Notes: generated by a model not told the origin, from the sequence alone. A DNA stretch of 64,000 nt from Treponema_C sp050320395 (GCF_050320395.1 NZ_CP144459.1:868001-932000); one strand, 5' to 3'; shown: positions 1-9,266, counted from the first letter of the stretch. Numbers and translations are program-made.

Positions 1-64
1 AAACTTTGGAAGCAAGGTGCGGTACTATTTATGCCGCGCCTTGCGGCCCATCCTTATTAGTATT
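1..64 (-). repeat. Structured intergenic repeat, copy 1
   Basis: Sixty-odd bases that recur at 5401-5464. Both copies keep the same first 14 bases (aaactttggaagca), a central atttRtgccg block and a downstream ct/tataaaa-like tail. Here positions 12-44 form a stem of gcaaggtgcgg against ccgcgccttgc with one G-T wobble. The copy begins at the window edge, so its full left end is not visible. It lies right after the stop of the minus-strand SDR gene, as copy 2 lies right after the stop of lpdA, so it may act as a 3' UTR or terminator-like RNA structure. Confidence 0.55.
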
Positions 65-1262
65 AATGCAGCATTACCTGACCGCCGGTAACGGGCAGGG
101 CCTGCCCTGTTTCATATACCTGTTCTACAAGGTAGAGAACGGCTCTTAAAACGTCGGGACCGGAGCAGCCCCTGTTCATCGGAACTTTTGCCTCGTAAAA
201 GGCTTTTACATCCTGAACGGTTTTTGCACCGGGAACCTTACCCGTTTTTAAGTACTGTACAAATAAGCCCTTTTCGGGATCCGACCACAGCGGACCGTCG
301 AAAAAGTTTCCGGGACATACGGCGTTTACCTTTATACCGTAGCCGACCAATTCAAGGGCAAAGCTTTCCACCAAACCGATACTGCCGAATTTTCCGCCGG
401 CGTATGCGCCGTTTTTATTTGAGCCTTCCAATCCGGACTTTGAATTGATTTGAATAATATCGCTTGTCCATGAGGGGCAGGCGGCATTTTGGCGCTTCAT
501 AAGAGCGGCGCAGTGTTTTGAAACAATGGCGAATGCCGTGTAGTTTATGTCGGTTACAAAGCGGAAAGACGCGATGTCCTGTTCCAAAATGCTTGAAGCG
601 CGCAGTACTCCGGCATTGCTTACGCACAAATCCAAGCCGCCTGCTTTAAGGGCGATTGTTTCAACCATCTCGCGAACCGACTCTTCATCTGCAACGTTTA
701 CCTTTACCGCAAAGGCGACTTCTTTGCCGTATTCGGTATTTAAGGCGGAAGCGAGCTTTTCGGCTCCTTCAATATTCAAGTCGGCTATACAAACAACGGC
801 TCCCTGATTTATCAAGCCGCGTACGATTTCTTCGCCGAAACCCTGAGCGCCGCCGGTAACGAGGGCAACACGGTTTTTTACAACGTCGGCGCGGCAGGAA
901 GGACAAACCGCGCTTCCCGCTTTTGCAGAAAGTGTATTGTCAATAGGCCATGACGCGGCAGTTCCGCTTTGGGCCGCTTTAAGAGAAGGCATATCGGGTG
1001 CGGTAATAAAAAAGGCGCTTTCTCCCTTGTATACCGCTTCTATGAAGGCGGGAATCGCATTTTTACCGCCTTCTTTTACCGTATCAAAGGCTTTGTGCAC
1101 GGTTTCGGCTGCAGCCTTTTCATCATCGGTATCAATAAGGATACGGACAGGACTTTGAGAAGGGGCGGGGTTTTTATCGAAAAAGCGGACCGTCCACGGT
1201 TTTCCCGCTTTTTGTATGGCAGCTCCGCGAATAAGGGGAGCTGTAAATACGGCATTATTCAT
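63..1262 (-). CDS. SDR-family NAD(P)-dependent oxidoreductase with N-terminal extension
   Basis: A 399-residue protein. The C-terminal part from about residue 130 is a classical short-chain dehydrogenase: TGGAQGFG cofactor loop (136-143), NNAG-like SNAG (215-218), catalytic Ser near 274-276, Tyr287 and Lys291 in YAGGK. This resembles sorbitol-6-phosphate 2-dehydrogenase-type enzymes, but the substrate cannot be read from sequence. The first ~128 residues are not part of the usual 250-residue SDR fold and contain a CPSC pair (C120, C123). The start has a strong aggagg site 6 nt upstream. It is the last gene of a minus-strand run, 44 bp after the PHP gene, so it probably shares that transcript. 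SDR assignment is secure, specificity is not. Confidence 0.85.
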   Translation of the reverse strand: MNNAVFTAPLIRGAAIQKAGKPWTVRFFDKNPAPSQSPVRILIDTDDEKAAAETVHKAFDTVKEGGKNAIPAFIEAVYKGESAFFITAPDMPSLKAAQSGTAASWPIDNTLSAKAGSAVCPSCRADVVKNRVALVTGGAQGFGEEIVRGLINQGAVVCIADLNIEGAEKLASALNTEYGKEVAFAVKVNVADEESVREMVETIALKAGGLDLCVSNAGVLRASSILEQDIASFRFVTDINYTAFAIVSKHCAALMKRQNAACPSWTSDIIQINSKSGLEGSNKNGAYAGGKFGSIGLVESFALELVGYGIKVNAVCPGNFFDGPLWSDPEKGLFVQYLKTGKVPGAKTVQDVKAFYEAKVPMNRGCSGPDVLRAVLYLVEQVYETGQALPVTGGQVMLH

Positions 1263-1306
1263 ATATCCTCCTGATATAATTCCGTTTTAATTTTTCGTGT
1301 GCCGGC

Positions 1307-2653
1307 TTACACATGATGTGCCGCGCATTGTGTTTTTATCTGTTGAGCCGCTTCTTCAACGGTCATTGTTCCGGCCGGAAACAATTTTTTTCCCAAATCG
1401 GCATACAAGCTTACTCGTTCGTTTAAGGATAAGGCGCTTAGGGGATTTTCCGGCGAAAACAAACCGTATTTTGTCTTATAGGACGAAAGCGCTTCGTGGG
1501 CGACAAGAGCCCATGTGGCATCGGTAAGGCTTGCAAAGTCTTCATCCAAAAGTTCGGGGCAGGAAAATTCCTGACGCGAACTGTTTATATCTACACCCGA
1601 TATTTCCATAAAGCCGTACTTTTCGCACAAGCGGCGCACGCGCAAAAGCTGCTGTTTTGTGTTCCGCGGGGGCATATAGGTTACCGCAAGATATCCCGCT
1701 TCTTTAAGAACGGGGAATAAATCGTCCAAAAAGTCGTCTTCGAATTTTTCGGCTTTTTTATCTCCGGTAGGAGATTCTGTTATATCGCCCAAATAAGCAT
1801 AGGCGGGAATCGCCCCGATTGATCGGGCAAAGGCGGTAACCGTTTCGGCGGGAATACATTCGTCGCTTCCGGGCTGAATAAAAATACGCGGTAAAAATTC
1901 ACTTTTTAAAACACCGAGCAAATCGTAGAGATAATGCGGATTTGAAGCGTCTGCGAGCCTGTCGGCTATTTTGCCTTCGATATACAAGTTAAAACGTGCT
2001 CTCAGGTTTTTTAAGAGTTCTTCGCCGATACCGTAGACGTCCGTAAAACGTTTGGCAAGGGCGTATAAAATATGACGCTCGGTAACGCCGCCGGCCTCAT
2101 CCTTTTTCGATAAGTTTTCAATGTCTTTTTCGTACGACAGCGGCTTTAAGCCCGCTTCGGTTATAATCTCATTTAAAGCTTCCGTCATTGCGATGCTGCG
2201 TTTTTTACGGGCCGCCTGAAGGGGCTTTAAGAACAATGCGGCCAATTCTCTTTTGGAGGCGGGAATACCCTGTACCGTCATATAGACAATGCCTGCCGAA
2301 TCGGGATTGTTAAGTTTCATATCGGCAAAGCGCGTATGCTTAAAACTTACCCGTACTTCAAAGCCGGTAACGCTTCCCATACCCAGAATGTGACAGGCAT
2401 CGGTCATTTCAGCGGCAGCCGATACGGAATCATGGTCTACGGAGCCTGCAACCGAAAGTCCCGCTTCACGCGCTTTTAAAGCGGCCATAGACGGGGTATA
2501 GGGACTGAAGCTGTATATCGTGTGAATGTGATTGTTCGTTTGTTTGTTCAAAGGCGGAAGCGTTTCTTTGTTTTTTTCAGCCCATGATTGAAGGGCTGAA
2601 ATACGCTTTTCTCCCGTACTCTTAAACTCGTTTATTTTTCCGTAATCGTTCAT
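1307..2653 (-). CDS. PHP-domain phosphoesterase-like protein
   Basis: 448 residues. Near the N-terminus it carries NHIHTIYSFSPYTP followed about 25 residues later by SVDHDS. This is the metal-binding HxH...DHD pattern of PHP (polymerase and histidinol phosphatase) phosphoesterases. The rest is a long helical region with further His/Asp/Glu residues (for example a PGSDE stretch and a C-terminal SGVDINSSRQEF) consistent with a complete PHP barrel. It lies between the E1 gene and the SDR gene on the same strand, suggesting a shared carbohydrate or alcohol pathway; that is inference. Free-standing PHP proteins hydrolyse phosphate esters, but the substrate here is unknown. Confidence 0.75.
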   Translation of the reverse strand: MNDYGKINEFKSTGEKRISALQSWAEKNKETLPPLNKQTNNHIHTIYSFSPYTPSMAALKAREAGLSVAGSVDHDSVSAAAEMTDACHILGMGSVTGFEVRVSFKHTRFADMKLNNPDSAGIVYMTVQGIPASKRELAALFLKPLQAARKKRSIAMTEALNEIITEAGLKPLSYEKDIENLSKKDEAGGVTERHILYALAKRFTDVYGIGEELLKNLRARFNLYIEGKIADRLADASNPHYLYDLLGVLKSEFLPRIFIQPGSDECIPAETVTAFARSIGAIPAYAYLGDITESPTGDKKAEKFEDDFLDDLFPVLKEAGYLAVTYMPPRNTKQQLLRVRRLCEKYGFMEISGVDINSSRQEFSCPELLDEDFASLTDATWALVAHEALSSYKTKYGLFSPENPLSALSLNERVSLYADLGKKLFPAGTMTVEEAAQQIKTQCAAHHV

Positions 2654-2704
2654 AGCTTACCTTTATACTCGCACACGGATGTGCAAAATTCAAAATAAAA
2701 GGGG

Positions 2705-2825
2705 CTGTCCAAAAACTTCAGTTTTTGGACAGTTACATTGATTTTGATTGCGATGTTTGAAATTAAGGTAACTTAATTTCAAACTCGACAGGTTGCCTAA
2801 AAAGTAACCGACTTTTTAGGCAACC
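2705..2825 (-). repeat. Three consecutive perfect hairpins between E1 and PHP genes
   Basis: Hairpin 1 is 2705-2732 (12-bp stem, ttca loop). Hairpin 2 is 2756-2783 (12-bp stem, gtaa loop). Hairpin 3 is 2791-2825 (15-bp stem, aaccg loop). All stems are perfect. Hairpin 3 starts 5 bp past the E1 stop codon. Together they could terminate or process the E1 transcript before the PHP-SDR pair. Hairpins 1 and 3 share the look of 'cctaaaaag/ctttttagg' style stems seen in other gaps, but no exact second copy was found. Confidence 0.7.
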
Positions 2826-2829
2826 CTTT

Positions 2830-5286
2830 TTAAACACCCATGCGGTTTTTGCGCATAATGTCCATCGTTGTTTGGACGGATTTAGGCGTATGTCCTTTTA
2901 AGGGAATGATTCTTTCGTGAATTGCATCCAGCATCCATTCCGTGCTCGGGAAATAATAGTGTTCACATTCCGGAGCGGGGGTAATCCAGTTGCGGCTTCC
3001 CACAACGGCAGGCGGTGCATCCAAATAATCAAAGGCCAAGGCGCTTATGTTTGAAGCAACCGTGTGCAGGTAAGAACCGCGTTCGGCCGCATCGCTTGCA
3101 AGCAGGATTTTTCCGGTTTTCTTTACCGATTCAACCAACTTTTCGTAGTTGAGCGGGTTAATCCAGCGGATATCGATAACTTCGGCATCCAAACCGTATT
3201 TTTCCTGTAAAACCTTTGCCGTGTCCATTGCAGTATACAGGGTTGCGCCCAATGTTGCAATCGTAATGTCTTTACCCGTTTTGCGGACTGCAGGTTCTCC
3301 TTCGGGTACTTCATAGTAGCCGGCCGGTACTTCTTTTTCAAATTCTTCACCCTTGTCGTAGAGTTTTTGGCTTTCAAAGAAGATTACAGGGTCGGTACCG
3401 CGCAAAGCGTAGTTCAGCATACCCTTTGCATCATAGGGGGTTGCCGGGAATACGGCTTTAAGACCGGGAATTGCCGCGACGATGGCGCTCCAATCCTGGC
3501 TGTGCTGTGCGCCGTATTTGTTACCGACCGAAACGCGCACCGTAAGCGGCATTTTAAGAAGACCTGCGGACATCGACTGCCACTTGGATGCCTGGTTGAA
3601 TATTTCGTCTCCGGCGCGTCCCATAAAGTCGCAGTACATCAATTCGACAACGGCACGTCCTCCGCTCATTGCATAGCCGACGCCCGCGCCGACGATTGCA
3701 GCTTCGGATATGGGGCTGTTGAACAGGCGCTGGTAGGGCAGGGCTTCGGTTAAGCCGCGGTATACGGCAAAGGCTCCGCCCCAGTCGCGGTTTTCTTCAC
3801 CCCAAGCCGCCATGGTCGGGTCAATCGTAAAGCGGTGGAACATCGCTTCAAACAAACCGTCGCGGTATTGAAACATTTTGTTTTTGGAAACGGGTTTGCC
3901 GTCCGGACCGAAGGCCGAGCGGACTTTTCCGGCAATCGCCTTTAAGCGCACATTGGTTTCGGGATTGACGTCGAGCACTTCGGGCTTGCCTTCTTCCATT
4001 TTTTCGGCTTTGGTGTTCGAAAACATAACCGATTCGATAAAGGCGGCACTTGCGCGCGGACTTTCTTCATCGTTAACCGCCAATTTTACCACTTGAATCA
4101 GTTTTTCACGGATTATCTCGTCCTGCTTTTCGGCATCGGCCTTTGTGATCAGCTTGTTTTTAATCAAGTAGGCTTTGTATTCTTCGATAGCGTCCGCCTT
4201 TTCCCACGCTTCGATTTCTTCTTTGGTGCGGTAGCTGGAGGCGTCCGAGGGAGAGTGCCCCGAAACGCGGTAGGTAATTGTGTCCAAAAGAACGGGGCCC
4301 TTACCCTTTAAAAGGATTTCTTTTTTGCGTGCGATTGCATCGGCAACGGCCAAAGGATTGTAACCGTCTACGCGCTCGGCGTGCATATTGTCGGGATTGA
4401 CACCCGCACCGACGCGCGCGACATATTGATACCCCATGGTTTCACCGCAGGTTTGGCCGCCCATACCGTAAAAGTTGTTAAAGAAGTTGAACAAAATCGG
4501 CGGTGCTCCTCCGACCGATTCGGGCCAAAGGTTATTGTACTGGTCCATCGAAGCCATCATCATAGCTTCCCATACCGGACCGCATCCGAGGGCGGCGTCT
4601 CCGACGTTGGAAATAACGATACCCTTCTTTTTGTTGATTCTCTTAAAGAGGGCCGAGCCGGTTGCAATGTCGGCGCTTCCGCCTACGATTGCGTTATTGG
4701 GCATAGAGCCGAAGGGCAAAAAGTATGCGTGCATGGAGCCGCCCAAACCGCGGTTAAAGCCTGCGTTGCGGGCAAAGATTTCCGCCAGGGTTCCGTATAA
4801 AACAAAGTTTTCCGCCAAATCCTTAACGTTTTTGTAACCGATTTTTTCGGCCATCTTAAGTGTATCGCCGCCTAAAAATTCTTTCATAATTTTTTCGAGT
4901 TCTTTTTCGCTCAGTTTTTCCACAGCGGAATAGCATTTTGCCAAGATTTCGCCGTGGCTTCTGTGTGAACCGAAGATAAAATCGTCTATTCCCAAGTTGA
5001 CGCACTGACCGACTGCGGCGGCTTCCTGTCCCATCGAAAGGTGGGCCGGGCCCTTGTGGTTGTATTCGATATTTTCCCATGCGCCCTGGGTTTTGAATGT
5101 ATTGAGCATGTTTTCAAAGGCGCGGATTGTCTGCATATCGTAGAGGATTCTTTTAAGTCCTTCCGCTCCGTATGTTTTAAGCTCTTTTTCAAAATTGCTT
5201 TGATATTGGTTAACCGGAATGTCTTTGATTTTTAACATTTCCGCCTTTCTGACCTTTTTAGGGTCCACAAATAATGACTTAGGCAT
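2830..5286 (-). CDS. 2-oxo-acid (pyruvate/acetoin-type) dehydrogenase E1, alpha and beta fused
   Basis: 818 residues, about the sum of an E1 alpha and an E1 beta chain. The N-terminal half has the thiamine-diphosphate fold, with GDAALG about residues 230 and NNFYG about 270, plus the typical HRSHGE and GGSMH alpha-subunit motifs. The C-terminal half is a transketolase-like beta chain, with AAIVGAGVGYAMSGGRAV, ELMYCDF, and a final NPLNYEK/ILLASDA region. The reaction is decarboxylation of a 2-oxo acid or acetoin and reductive acylation of lipoyl-E2. Its partners E3 and E2 lie immediately upstream on the same strand. The start has TAGGAGA 6 nt upstream. Which substrate is used (pyruvate, acetoin or branched-chain oxo acids) cannot be settled by eye. 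Confidence 0.9.
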   Translation of the reverse strand: MPKSLFVDPKKVRKAEMLKIKDIPVNQYQSNFEKELKTYGAEGLKRILYDMQTIRAFENMLNTFKTQGAWENIEYNHKGPAHLSMGQEAAAVGQCVNLGIDDFIFGSHRSHGEILAKCYSAVEKLSEKELEKIMKEFLGGDTLKMAEKIGYKNVKDLAENFVLYGTLAEIFARNAGFNRGLGGSMHAYFLPFGSMPNNAIVGGSADIATGSALFKRINKKKGIVISNVGDAALGCGPVWEAMMMASMDQYNNLWPESVGGAPPILFNFFNNFYGMGGQTCGETMGYQYVARVGAGVNPDNMHAERVDGYNPLAVADAIARKKEILLKGKGPVLLDTITYRVSGHSPSDASSYRTKEEIEAWEKADAIEEYKAYLIKNKLITKADAEKQDEIIREKLIQVVKLAVNDEESPRASAAFIESVMFSNTKAEKMEEGKPEVLDVNPETNVRLKAIAGKVRSAFGPDGKPVSKNKMFQYRDGLFEAMFHRFTIDPTMAAWGEENRDWGGAFAVYRGLTEALPYQRLFNSPISEAAIVGAGVGYAMSGGRAVVELMYCDFMGRAGDEIFNQASKWQSMSAGLLKMPLTVRVSVGNKYGAQHSQDWSAIVAAIPGLKAVFPATPYDAKGMLNYALRGTDPVIFFESQKLYDKGEEFEKEVPAGYYEVPEGEPAVRKTGKDITIATLGATLYTAMDTAKVLQEKYGLDAEVIDIRWINPLNYEKLVESVKKTGKILLASDAAERGSYLHTVASNISALAFDYLDAPPAVVGSRNWITPAPECEHYYFPSTEWMLDAIHERIIPLKGHTPKSVQTTMDIMRKNRMGV

Positions 5287-5292
5287 GTTCTT

Positions 5293-5461
5293 CTCCTATA
5301 AAAATATTTTGAGGAATTATCAAATTCCGAAAAATATTTTTTCAGCACTTCCGCAGCATAGCGAGGAAGTGCAATAAATATTGGAAGTTTGCCGGACGGC
5401 AAACTTTGGAAGCACGGGAAGGCACCATTTGTGCCGACCGTGCGACCGCTCCTATAAAAAT
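5293..5461. repeat. Hairpin cluster flanked by a 13-bp direct repeat
   Basis: The 13-mer ctcctataaaaat occurs at 5293-5305 and 5449-5461, bracketing about 143 bp. Between the copies are hairpins at 5313-5328 (ggaatt/aattcc), 5345-5372 (gcacttcc/ggaagtgc), 5385-5406 (aagtttgcc/ggcaaactt, ggac loop) and 5412-5443 (nested gcacgg...ccgtgc). The direct repeat contains the ribosome-binding site of the E1 gene (read on the minus strand), so it may be a target-site duplication or a copied leader. Nothing here encodes protein. Confidence 0.55.
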
Positions 5462-5464
5462 AAA
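5401..5464 (-). repeat. Structured intergenic repeat, copy 2
   Basis: Matches the window start (1-64) in its first 14 bases and its central block. The paired arms differ between copies: outer arm gcacgg/ccgtgc and inner ggcac/gtgcc here, gcaaggtgcgg/ccgcgccttgc in copy 1. Both copies still pair. Arm changes that keep pairing suggest the RNA or DNA hairpin is what is conserved. It follows the lpdA stop codon by 3 bp. Confidence 0.55.
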
Positions 5465-5466
5465 AC

Positions 5467-6831
5467 CTACAGTGTCCAAATTGCTTCCCGGATCGCTTCA
5501 CAAACGGTCGGATGGGGGAAGATCATTTGTTTGACATCTTCAACGCGCATTTCGTTTTCGACGAGGGCTGCGGCTCCCCAAATCATTTCGGAAGCATAGG
5601 GGCCCAAAACGTGAATACCGAGTATGCGGTTATCGTCTTTTGAAACAATGACTTTTACGCTGCCGGGAGCTTTTACGCCGTTTTCGGCAATAAAGCGTCC
5701 CGAAACGAGCATGGGAACCGTTGCCGTTTTTACGGCAATCTTTTTGGCTTCGGCTTCCTGTTCGGTAATACCGCAGCCGGAAGCTTCGGGAATCGAATAG
5801 ACAACCCAGGGGATTGCGTTATAGCGCATACGGTCGGTATTAGGCGTTCCGTCCAAAACCGAGCAAATATCGTTTACGGCAACTTCGGCCATGCGGTAGG
5901 CCGAGTGTGCGAGCATACTGCGGCCGTTTACGTCTCCGATAGCCCATACGCCGCTGATATTCGTCCTCATTCTGTCGTCTACGGCAACACCCTTGGCAGT
6001 GATGTCTACACCCGCGGCCTTACCGTTCCAGTTTTCGGTTTGGCATCTGCGTCCTGCGGCCATCAATACGATATCGGCTTGCGAAGAAAGACTTTTACCG
6101 TCCTTTGTTTTGAAAAAGACCGTTCCGCCTTCGATTTTTTCGACGCGGCAGCCCAAGTGAAATTCCGTGTTTTTAAGGCTGTTTCTCAATACGGGGGCAA
6201 GCTCTTTATCCATGGGCGGAATGATTTCGTCCATCATTTCGATAACCGAAACCTTGCTGCCCAGGGTACCGAATAAGCTTGCAAACTCGATACCGATAAC
6301 GCCGCCTCCGATAACGCATAAGCGCTCGGGAACGTGATCGATGTCCAAAAGGGCCGTCGAGTCCAATACCTTGGGATTATCCTTTGCTCCGGGAATGGGC
6401 GGCATTGCCGGAAGGGAACCGGCCGCAATGACAACCGCTTTGGCTTCGTACACCGCACCCGTTTCGGCTATTTTAACCTTGCCGGCGGATATGAGTTCTC
6501 CCGTTCCCATGATAACTTCAACCTTTAAACGCTTCATAAGAGCGCTTACACCCGAACAGAGGGTTTCGACCGTTTTCTTTTTCCACGCCGACATTTCCTT
6601 CATGTCGAAGCGGATATTGTCCGCATGAACGCCGAACATGGGTGCTTCGTGGGCATGGAGATAGTGTTTTGCCGAATTCAAAAGCGTCTTTGTGGGGATA
6701 CAGCCGACATTCAGGCAGGTACCGCCCAGAAATTCTCTTTCAATAAGTAAAACCTGTTTTTTCCGTTGAGCGAGCCGTTCCGCGGCAAGATAGCCTCCGG
6801 GGCCGCCTCCGATTACAATAACATCATACAT
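5467..6831 (-). CDS. lpdA: Dihydrolipoamide dehydrogenase (E3)
   Basis: 454 residues, the usual length for the family. FAD-binding GGGPGGY (8-14), redox-active disulfide C39/C44 in GGTCLNVGC, NAD-binding GGGVIGIE about 175, second FAD motif TNISGVWAIGDV about 300, and the C-terminal HPTVCEA with the catalytic His. It reoxidises the dihydrolipoyl group on E2 with NAD+. The gene is placed between E2 (12 bp upstream) and the fused E1, so all three enzymes of the complex are made together. The start lies directly after a strong context downstream of E2, and no frameshift is visible. Confidence 0.95.
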   Translation of the reverse strand: MYDVIVIGGGPGGYLAAERLAQRKKQVLLIEREFLGGTCLNVGCIPTKTLLNSAKHYLHAHEAPMFGVHADNIRFDMKEMSAWKKKTVETLCSGVSALMKRLKVEVIMGTGELISAGKVKIAETGAVYEAKAVVIAAGSLPAMPPIPGAKDNPKVLDSTALLDIDHVPERLCVIGGGVIGIEFASLFGTLGSKVSVIEMMDEIIPPMDKELAPVLRNSLKNTEFHLGCRVEKIEGGTVFFKTKDGKSLSSQADIVLMAAGRRCQTENWNGKAAGVDITAKGVAVDDRMRTNISGVWAIGDVNGRSMLAHSAYRMAEVAVNDICSVLDGTPNTDRMRYNAIPWVVYSIPEASGCGITEQEAEAKKIAVKTATVPMLVSGRFIAENGVKAPGSVKVIVSKDDNRILGIHVLGPYASEMIWGAAALVENEMRVEDVKQMIFPHPTVCEAIREAIWTL

Positions 6832-6843
6832 ACGTTTTCCGCC

Positions 6844-8268
6844 TTATTTTGCAATCCAAATATCGATGTCTTTTAAAGCAAGGCATAGAGCTTTCATAAA
6901 CCGGGCTGCAGGAGCGCCGTCAACCACCGCATGGTCTATCGTTAAACTGAACGAAAGGTGCGGAACGATATCGTACGAACCCTGGGCATTGGCTTCGGGC
7001 TTGGGCTGAATACCGCAAACGCCTAAAATCGCAACTTCGGGCGCATTGATAACGGGGGTAAAGCTTTCGATTCCCGTATTGCCGAGGTTTGTGATTGTGA
7101 AGGTCGAGCCGCTTAAAAGGTCGGGGCTTATCGAGCCGTTTTGGCATTCGCCTGCAAGGTATTTTGCCTGAGCCGAGATTTCAGCTAAGGACAGGGTGTC
7201 GGCGTTGCGGATAACCGGCACCATAAGGCCGCGCGGGGTATCGACTGCCATACCGAGGTGAACGTTTTTATATTCGCGTACAACGCCGTCTTTTTTTACC
7301 GCATTCATATAGCTGTAGTCTTTAAGCAGCCGTGAAGCCAAAAAGAGTATTAAATCGTTTACGGTAACCTTCGACAAACCCATCGCGGGATCGCTTGCTT
7401 TAAAGCGCTCGCGGAGTTTTTGCATACGGACGGCGCTTGCACTTGCATTTAAAGTGAACTGAGCCGCGGTAGCCAAAGAACTCATCATGCGTTCGGCAAT
7501 AACTTTGCGGATACCCTTGATCGGCGTATCGGTATATTCGTCCGCTTTGCTTGCGGCGGCTCCCGTTTGTGCGGCCGGTACGCCTTGAGCAAGGGCCGCT
7601 TTTGCACCCGATGCGACGGCGGCTATATCTTCCAAAGTTACTCTTCCGCCGATACCGCTTCCGCTTGCAGGGATTGCACCGCCCGAGCGCAGGGCTTCTT
7701 TTGCGGCCGCCGTCAGCGGAGGTCTTTGAGAAGCTGCGCGCAATACGTCGGCTTCTATAATGCGGCCTTCCGCTCCGGTACCCGTCAGCGTACTTACGTC
7801 AATGACTTCTTTTAAAGCCGCAGCGCGTGCGCGCGGAGATACCGCAAGATGTCCGCCGCTTGCAGTCTGTGCGGCGCTTGTCTGCGTTACAAGTGTCTGC
7901 ACGGCAGGTGTACTCGGTGCAGGGGCTTCGGCCGTACCTTGTGCGGGAGCCTGTGCCTCCGGGGCAGTTTCCGCGGATCCGGCCGATTCCGAAGAGGTTC
8001 CCGCATCCACAAACTTCGTCCAATCTTCTCCCGCGTTACCGACAACCATAATCGGCTGCAAAACGGGAACGTCGTCCCCTTCCGGGTGAATGATTTTTAA
8101 AATCGTTCCGGCCGCTCCTGCGGGAACTTCAAAGGTTGCCTTGTCGGTTTCAACTTCACATACGGTTGTATCCGCGTCTACGGCGTCCCCTTCTTTTTTC
8201 TTCCATTCTACAATAATGCAAGATTCTACAGTGTTACCCTGTCTGGGCATAATTAAAACATGAGCCAT
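6844..8268 (-). CDS. Dihydrolipoyl acyltransferase (E2) of the 2-oxo-acid dehydrogenase complex
   Basis: 474 residues. Domain order: N-terminal lipoyl domain (1-77) with the lipoylated Lys43 in ETDKAT; an Ala/Pro/Thr/Gln-rich linker (about 85-140); an E3-binding domain (about 143-178, VSPRARAAA...GAEGRI); a second, similar E3-binding-like motif (about 182-213, TAAAKEAL...GGRVT); then the catalytic acyltransferase domain with DHAVVDG (445-451, His446 and Asp450). The doubled binding motif is unusual for a single E2. RBS aggagg lies before the start. It is the first gene of the E2-E3-E1 set, after the DeoR gene and a weak terminator. Acyl specificity is unknown. Confidence 0.92.
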   Translation of the reverse strand: MAHVLIMPRQGNTVESCIIVEWKKKEGDAVDADTTVCEVETDKATFEVPAGAAGTILKIIHPEGDDVPVLQPIMVVGNAGEDWTKFVDAGTSSESAGSAETAPEAQAPAQGTAEAPAPSTPAVQTLVTQTSAAQTASGGHLAVSPRARAAALKEVIDVSTLTGTGAEGRIIEADVLRAASQRPPLTAAAKEALRSGGAIPASGSGIGGRVTLEDIAAVASGAKAALAQGVPAAQTGAAASKADEYTDTPIKGIRKVIAERMMSSLATAAQFTLNASASAVRMQKLRERFKASDPAMGLSKVTVNDLILFLASRLLKDYSYMNAVKKDGVVREYKNVHLGMAVDTPRGLMVPVIRNADTLSLAEISAQAKYLAGECQNGSISPDLLSGSTFTITNLGNTGIESFTPVINAPEVAILGVCGIQPKPEANAQGSYDIVPHLSFSLTIDHAVVDGAPAARFMKALCLALKDIDIWIAK

Positions 8269-8290
8269 GTTTCCTCCTGTTTTTTATATG

Positions 8291-8329
8291 AGGGTGTCTG
8301 AAAAGCCGCTTGCTTTTTGACAAGCCCCC
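8291..8329 (-). terminator. Imperfect hairpin after the DeoR gene
   Basis: The sequence between the DeoR stop (8330) and the E2 ribosome-binding site folds as agggtgtctgaaaagc against gctttttgacaagcccc with one bulge. It may attenuate read-through from deoR into the E2-E3-E1 genes. There is no long T run, so full termination is doubtful. Confidence 0.45.
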
Positions 8330-9094
8330 TTATCCTTCGCACGTAATAAGGTGCAAGGGAACTTGTTCCAATTCCGTTTTATCCTGCGCCCTTATGCCGC
8401 CGTCGGTAATTAAAATATCTATATCGCTCATCGGTAAAATCGTTACCACCCCGCTTTTACCGTGCTTTGAAGAGTCGGCCATAAGAACGAGCTTTTCCGC
8501 GCGTTCTCGCATAGCCGTAATAACGTCGCCGCCTTCGACCAAGTGGGTGGTAATGCCCGTCTTTACACTGAAGCCGTCGGTGCCGACAAAGGCGTAGCGC
8601 ACGTTAAAGCGGCGTATCGTATCCAATGCAATGCTGCCTACAAAGGAATCGGTGCTGTTGCGGAACTCGCCGCCTACAAGGGTGATTTTTAAAGCGGGGT
8701 TCGACTTTGCCGATTCGAAGGCCGCGATGGAATTGGTGATAATCAATACATCGCGCTTACCCGTTAAATACCGCGGTAAAAGAGCGGTTGTTGTTCCCGC
8801 TTCTATCATGATTGCATCTCCGTCCCGCACCAACTCTGCGGCGGAACGCGCAATACAGTGCTTTTCTTCGATATTCATATTTTGCCGCTGGAAGATGTGG
8901 GGGTGAATGGTGGGCAGGGCTCCTCCGTGAGTGCGGCTTAAAAGACCTCTTTCTTCCAAGCTGCTTAAATCCGAACGAATCGTAACTTCCGAAACGTCCA
9001 GCTCGCCGCTCAATTCGGCGACGGACACGGCCCCCTGCGCCATAAGACGGTTTAATATACTGTGTTCGCGATCGGATAATTCCTGAATCACCAT
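8330..9094 (-). CDS. DeoR-family transcriptional regulator
   Basis: 254 residues with the chosen start. The N-terminal helix-turn-helix has the DeoR signature (about residues 20-55, VSVAELSGELDVSEVTIRSDL then LSRTHGGA). The sugar-phosphate-binding DeoR C domain follows, with EAGTTT, TNS, LVGGEFR and the final ADSSKHGK/ITD motifs. I chose the ATG at 9094 because GAAAGGA lies 6 nt upstream. A longer frame from 9142 would begin inside the predicted -35 box. Such regulators respond to phosphorylated sugars or related metabolites. Likely targets are the flanking E2-E3-E1 genes and the alcohol dehydrogenase, by position only. Confidence 0.9.
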   Translation of the reverse strand: MVIQELSDREHSILNRLMAQGAVSVAELSGELDVSEVTIRSDLSSLEERGLLSRTHGGALPTIHPHIFQRQNMNIEEKHCIARSAAELVRDGDAIMIEAGTTTALLPRYLTGKRDVLIITNSIAAFESAKSNPALKITLVGGEFRNSTDSFVGSIALDTIRRFNVRYAFVGTDGFSVKTGITTHLVEGGDVITAMRERAEKLVLMADSSKHGKSGVVTILPMSDIDILITDGGIRAQDKTELEQVPLHLITCEG

Positions 9095-9113
9095 TGTTTT
9101 TCCTTTCTTTTCG

Positions 9114-9142
9114 ATTATATTACGAAATTGAATAAAACGCAA
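9114..9142 (-). promoter_or_regulatory. Promoter of the DeoR gene
   Basis: On the minus strand a TTGCGT -35 (9137-9142) is separated by 17 bp from a perfect TATAAT -10 (9114-9119). Transcription would start near 9107, just upstream of the ribosome-binding site used for the 9094 start. Confidence 0.65.
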
Positions 9143-9173
9143 GTGAAAAGCAAGAAAAAAGACGAAAAAACGT

Positions 9174-9219
9174 AAAAAAAAGCTGCCGAAAGCTGAAAAT
9201 TGATGCTTAGGGCAGCTTT
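9174..9219 (-). terminator. Intrinsic terminator downstream of the alcohol dehydrogenase
   Basis: Minus-strand stem aaagctgcc/ggcagcttt followed by a run of seven or more U. It is preceded by a second hairpin at 9229-9258 (12-bp stem with one wobble, loop attatt) that begins 8 bp past the gene's stop codon. The two in tandem should end transcription before the DeoR promoter. Confidence 0.75.
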
Positions 9220-9266
9220 TTTATCAAGACCGCCGGTAAGATTATTCTTATCGGCGGTTTTCTTTT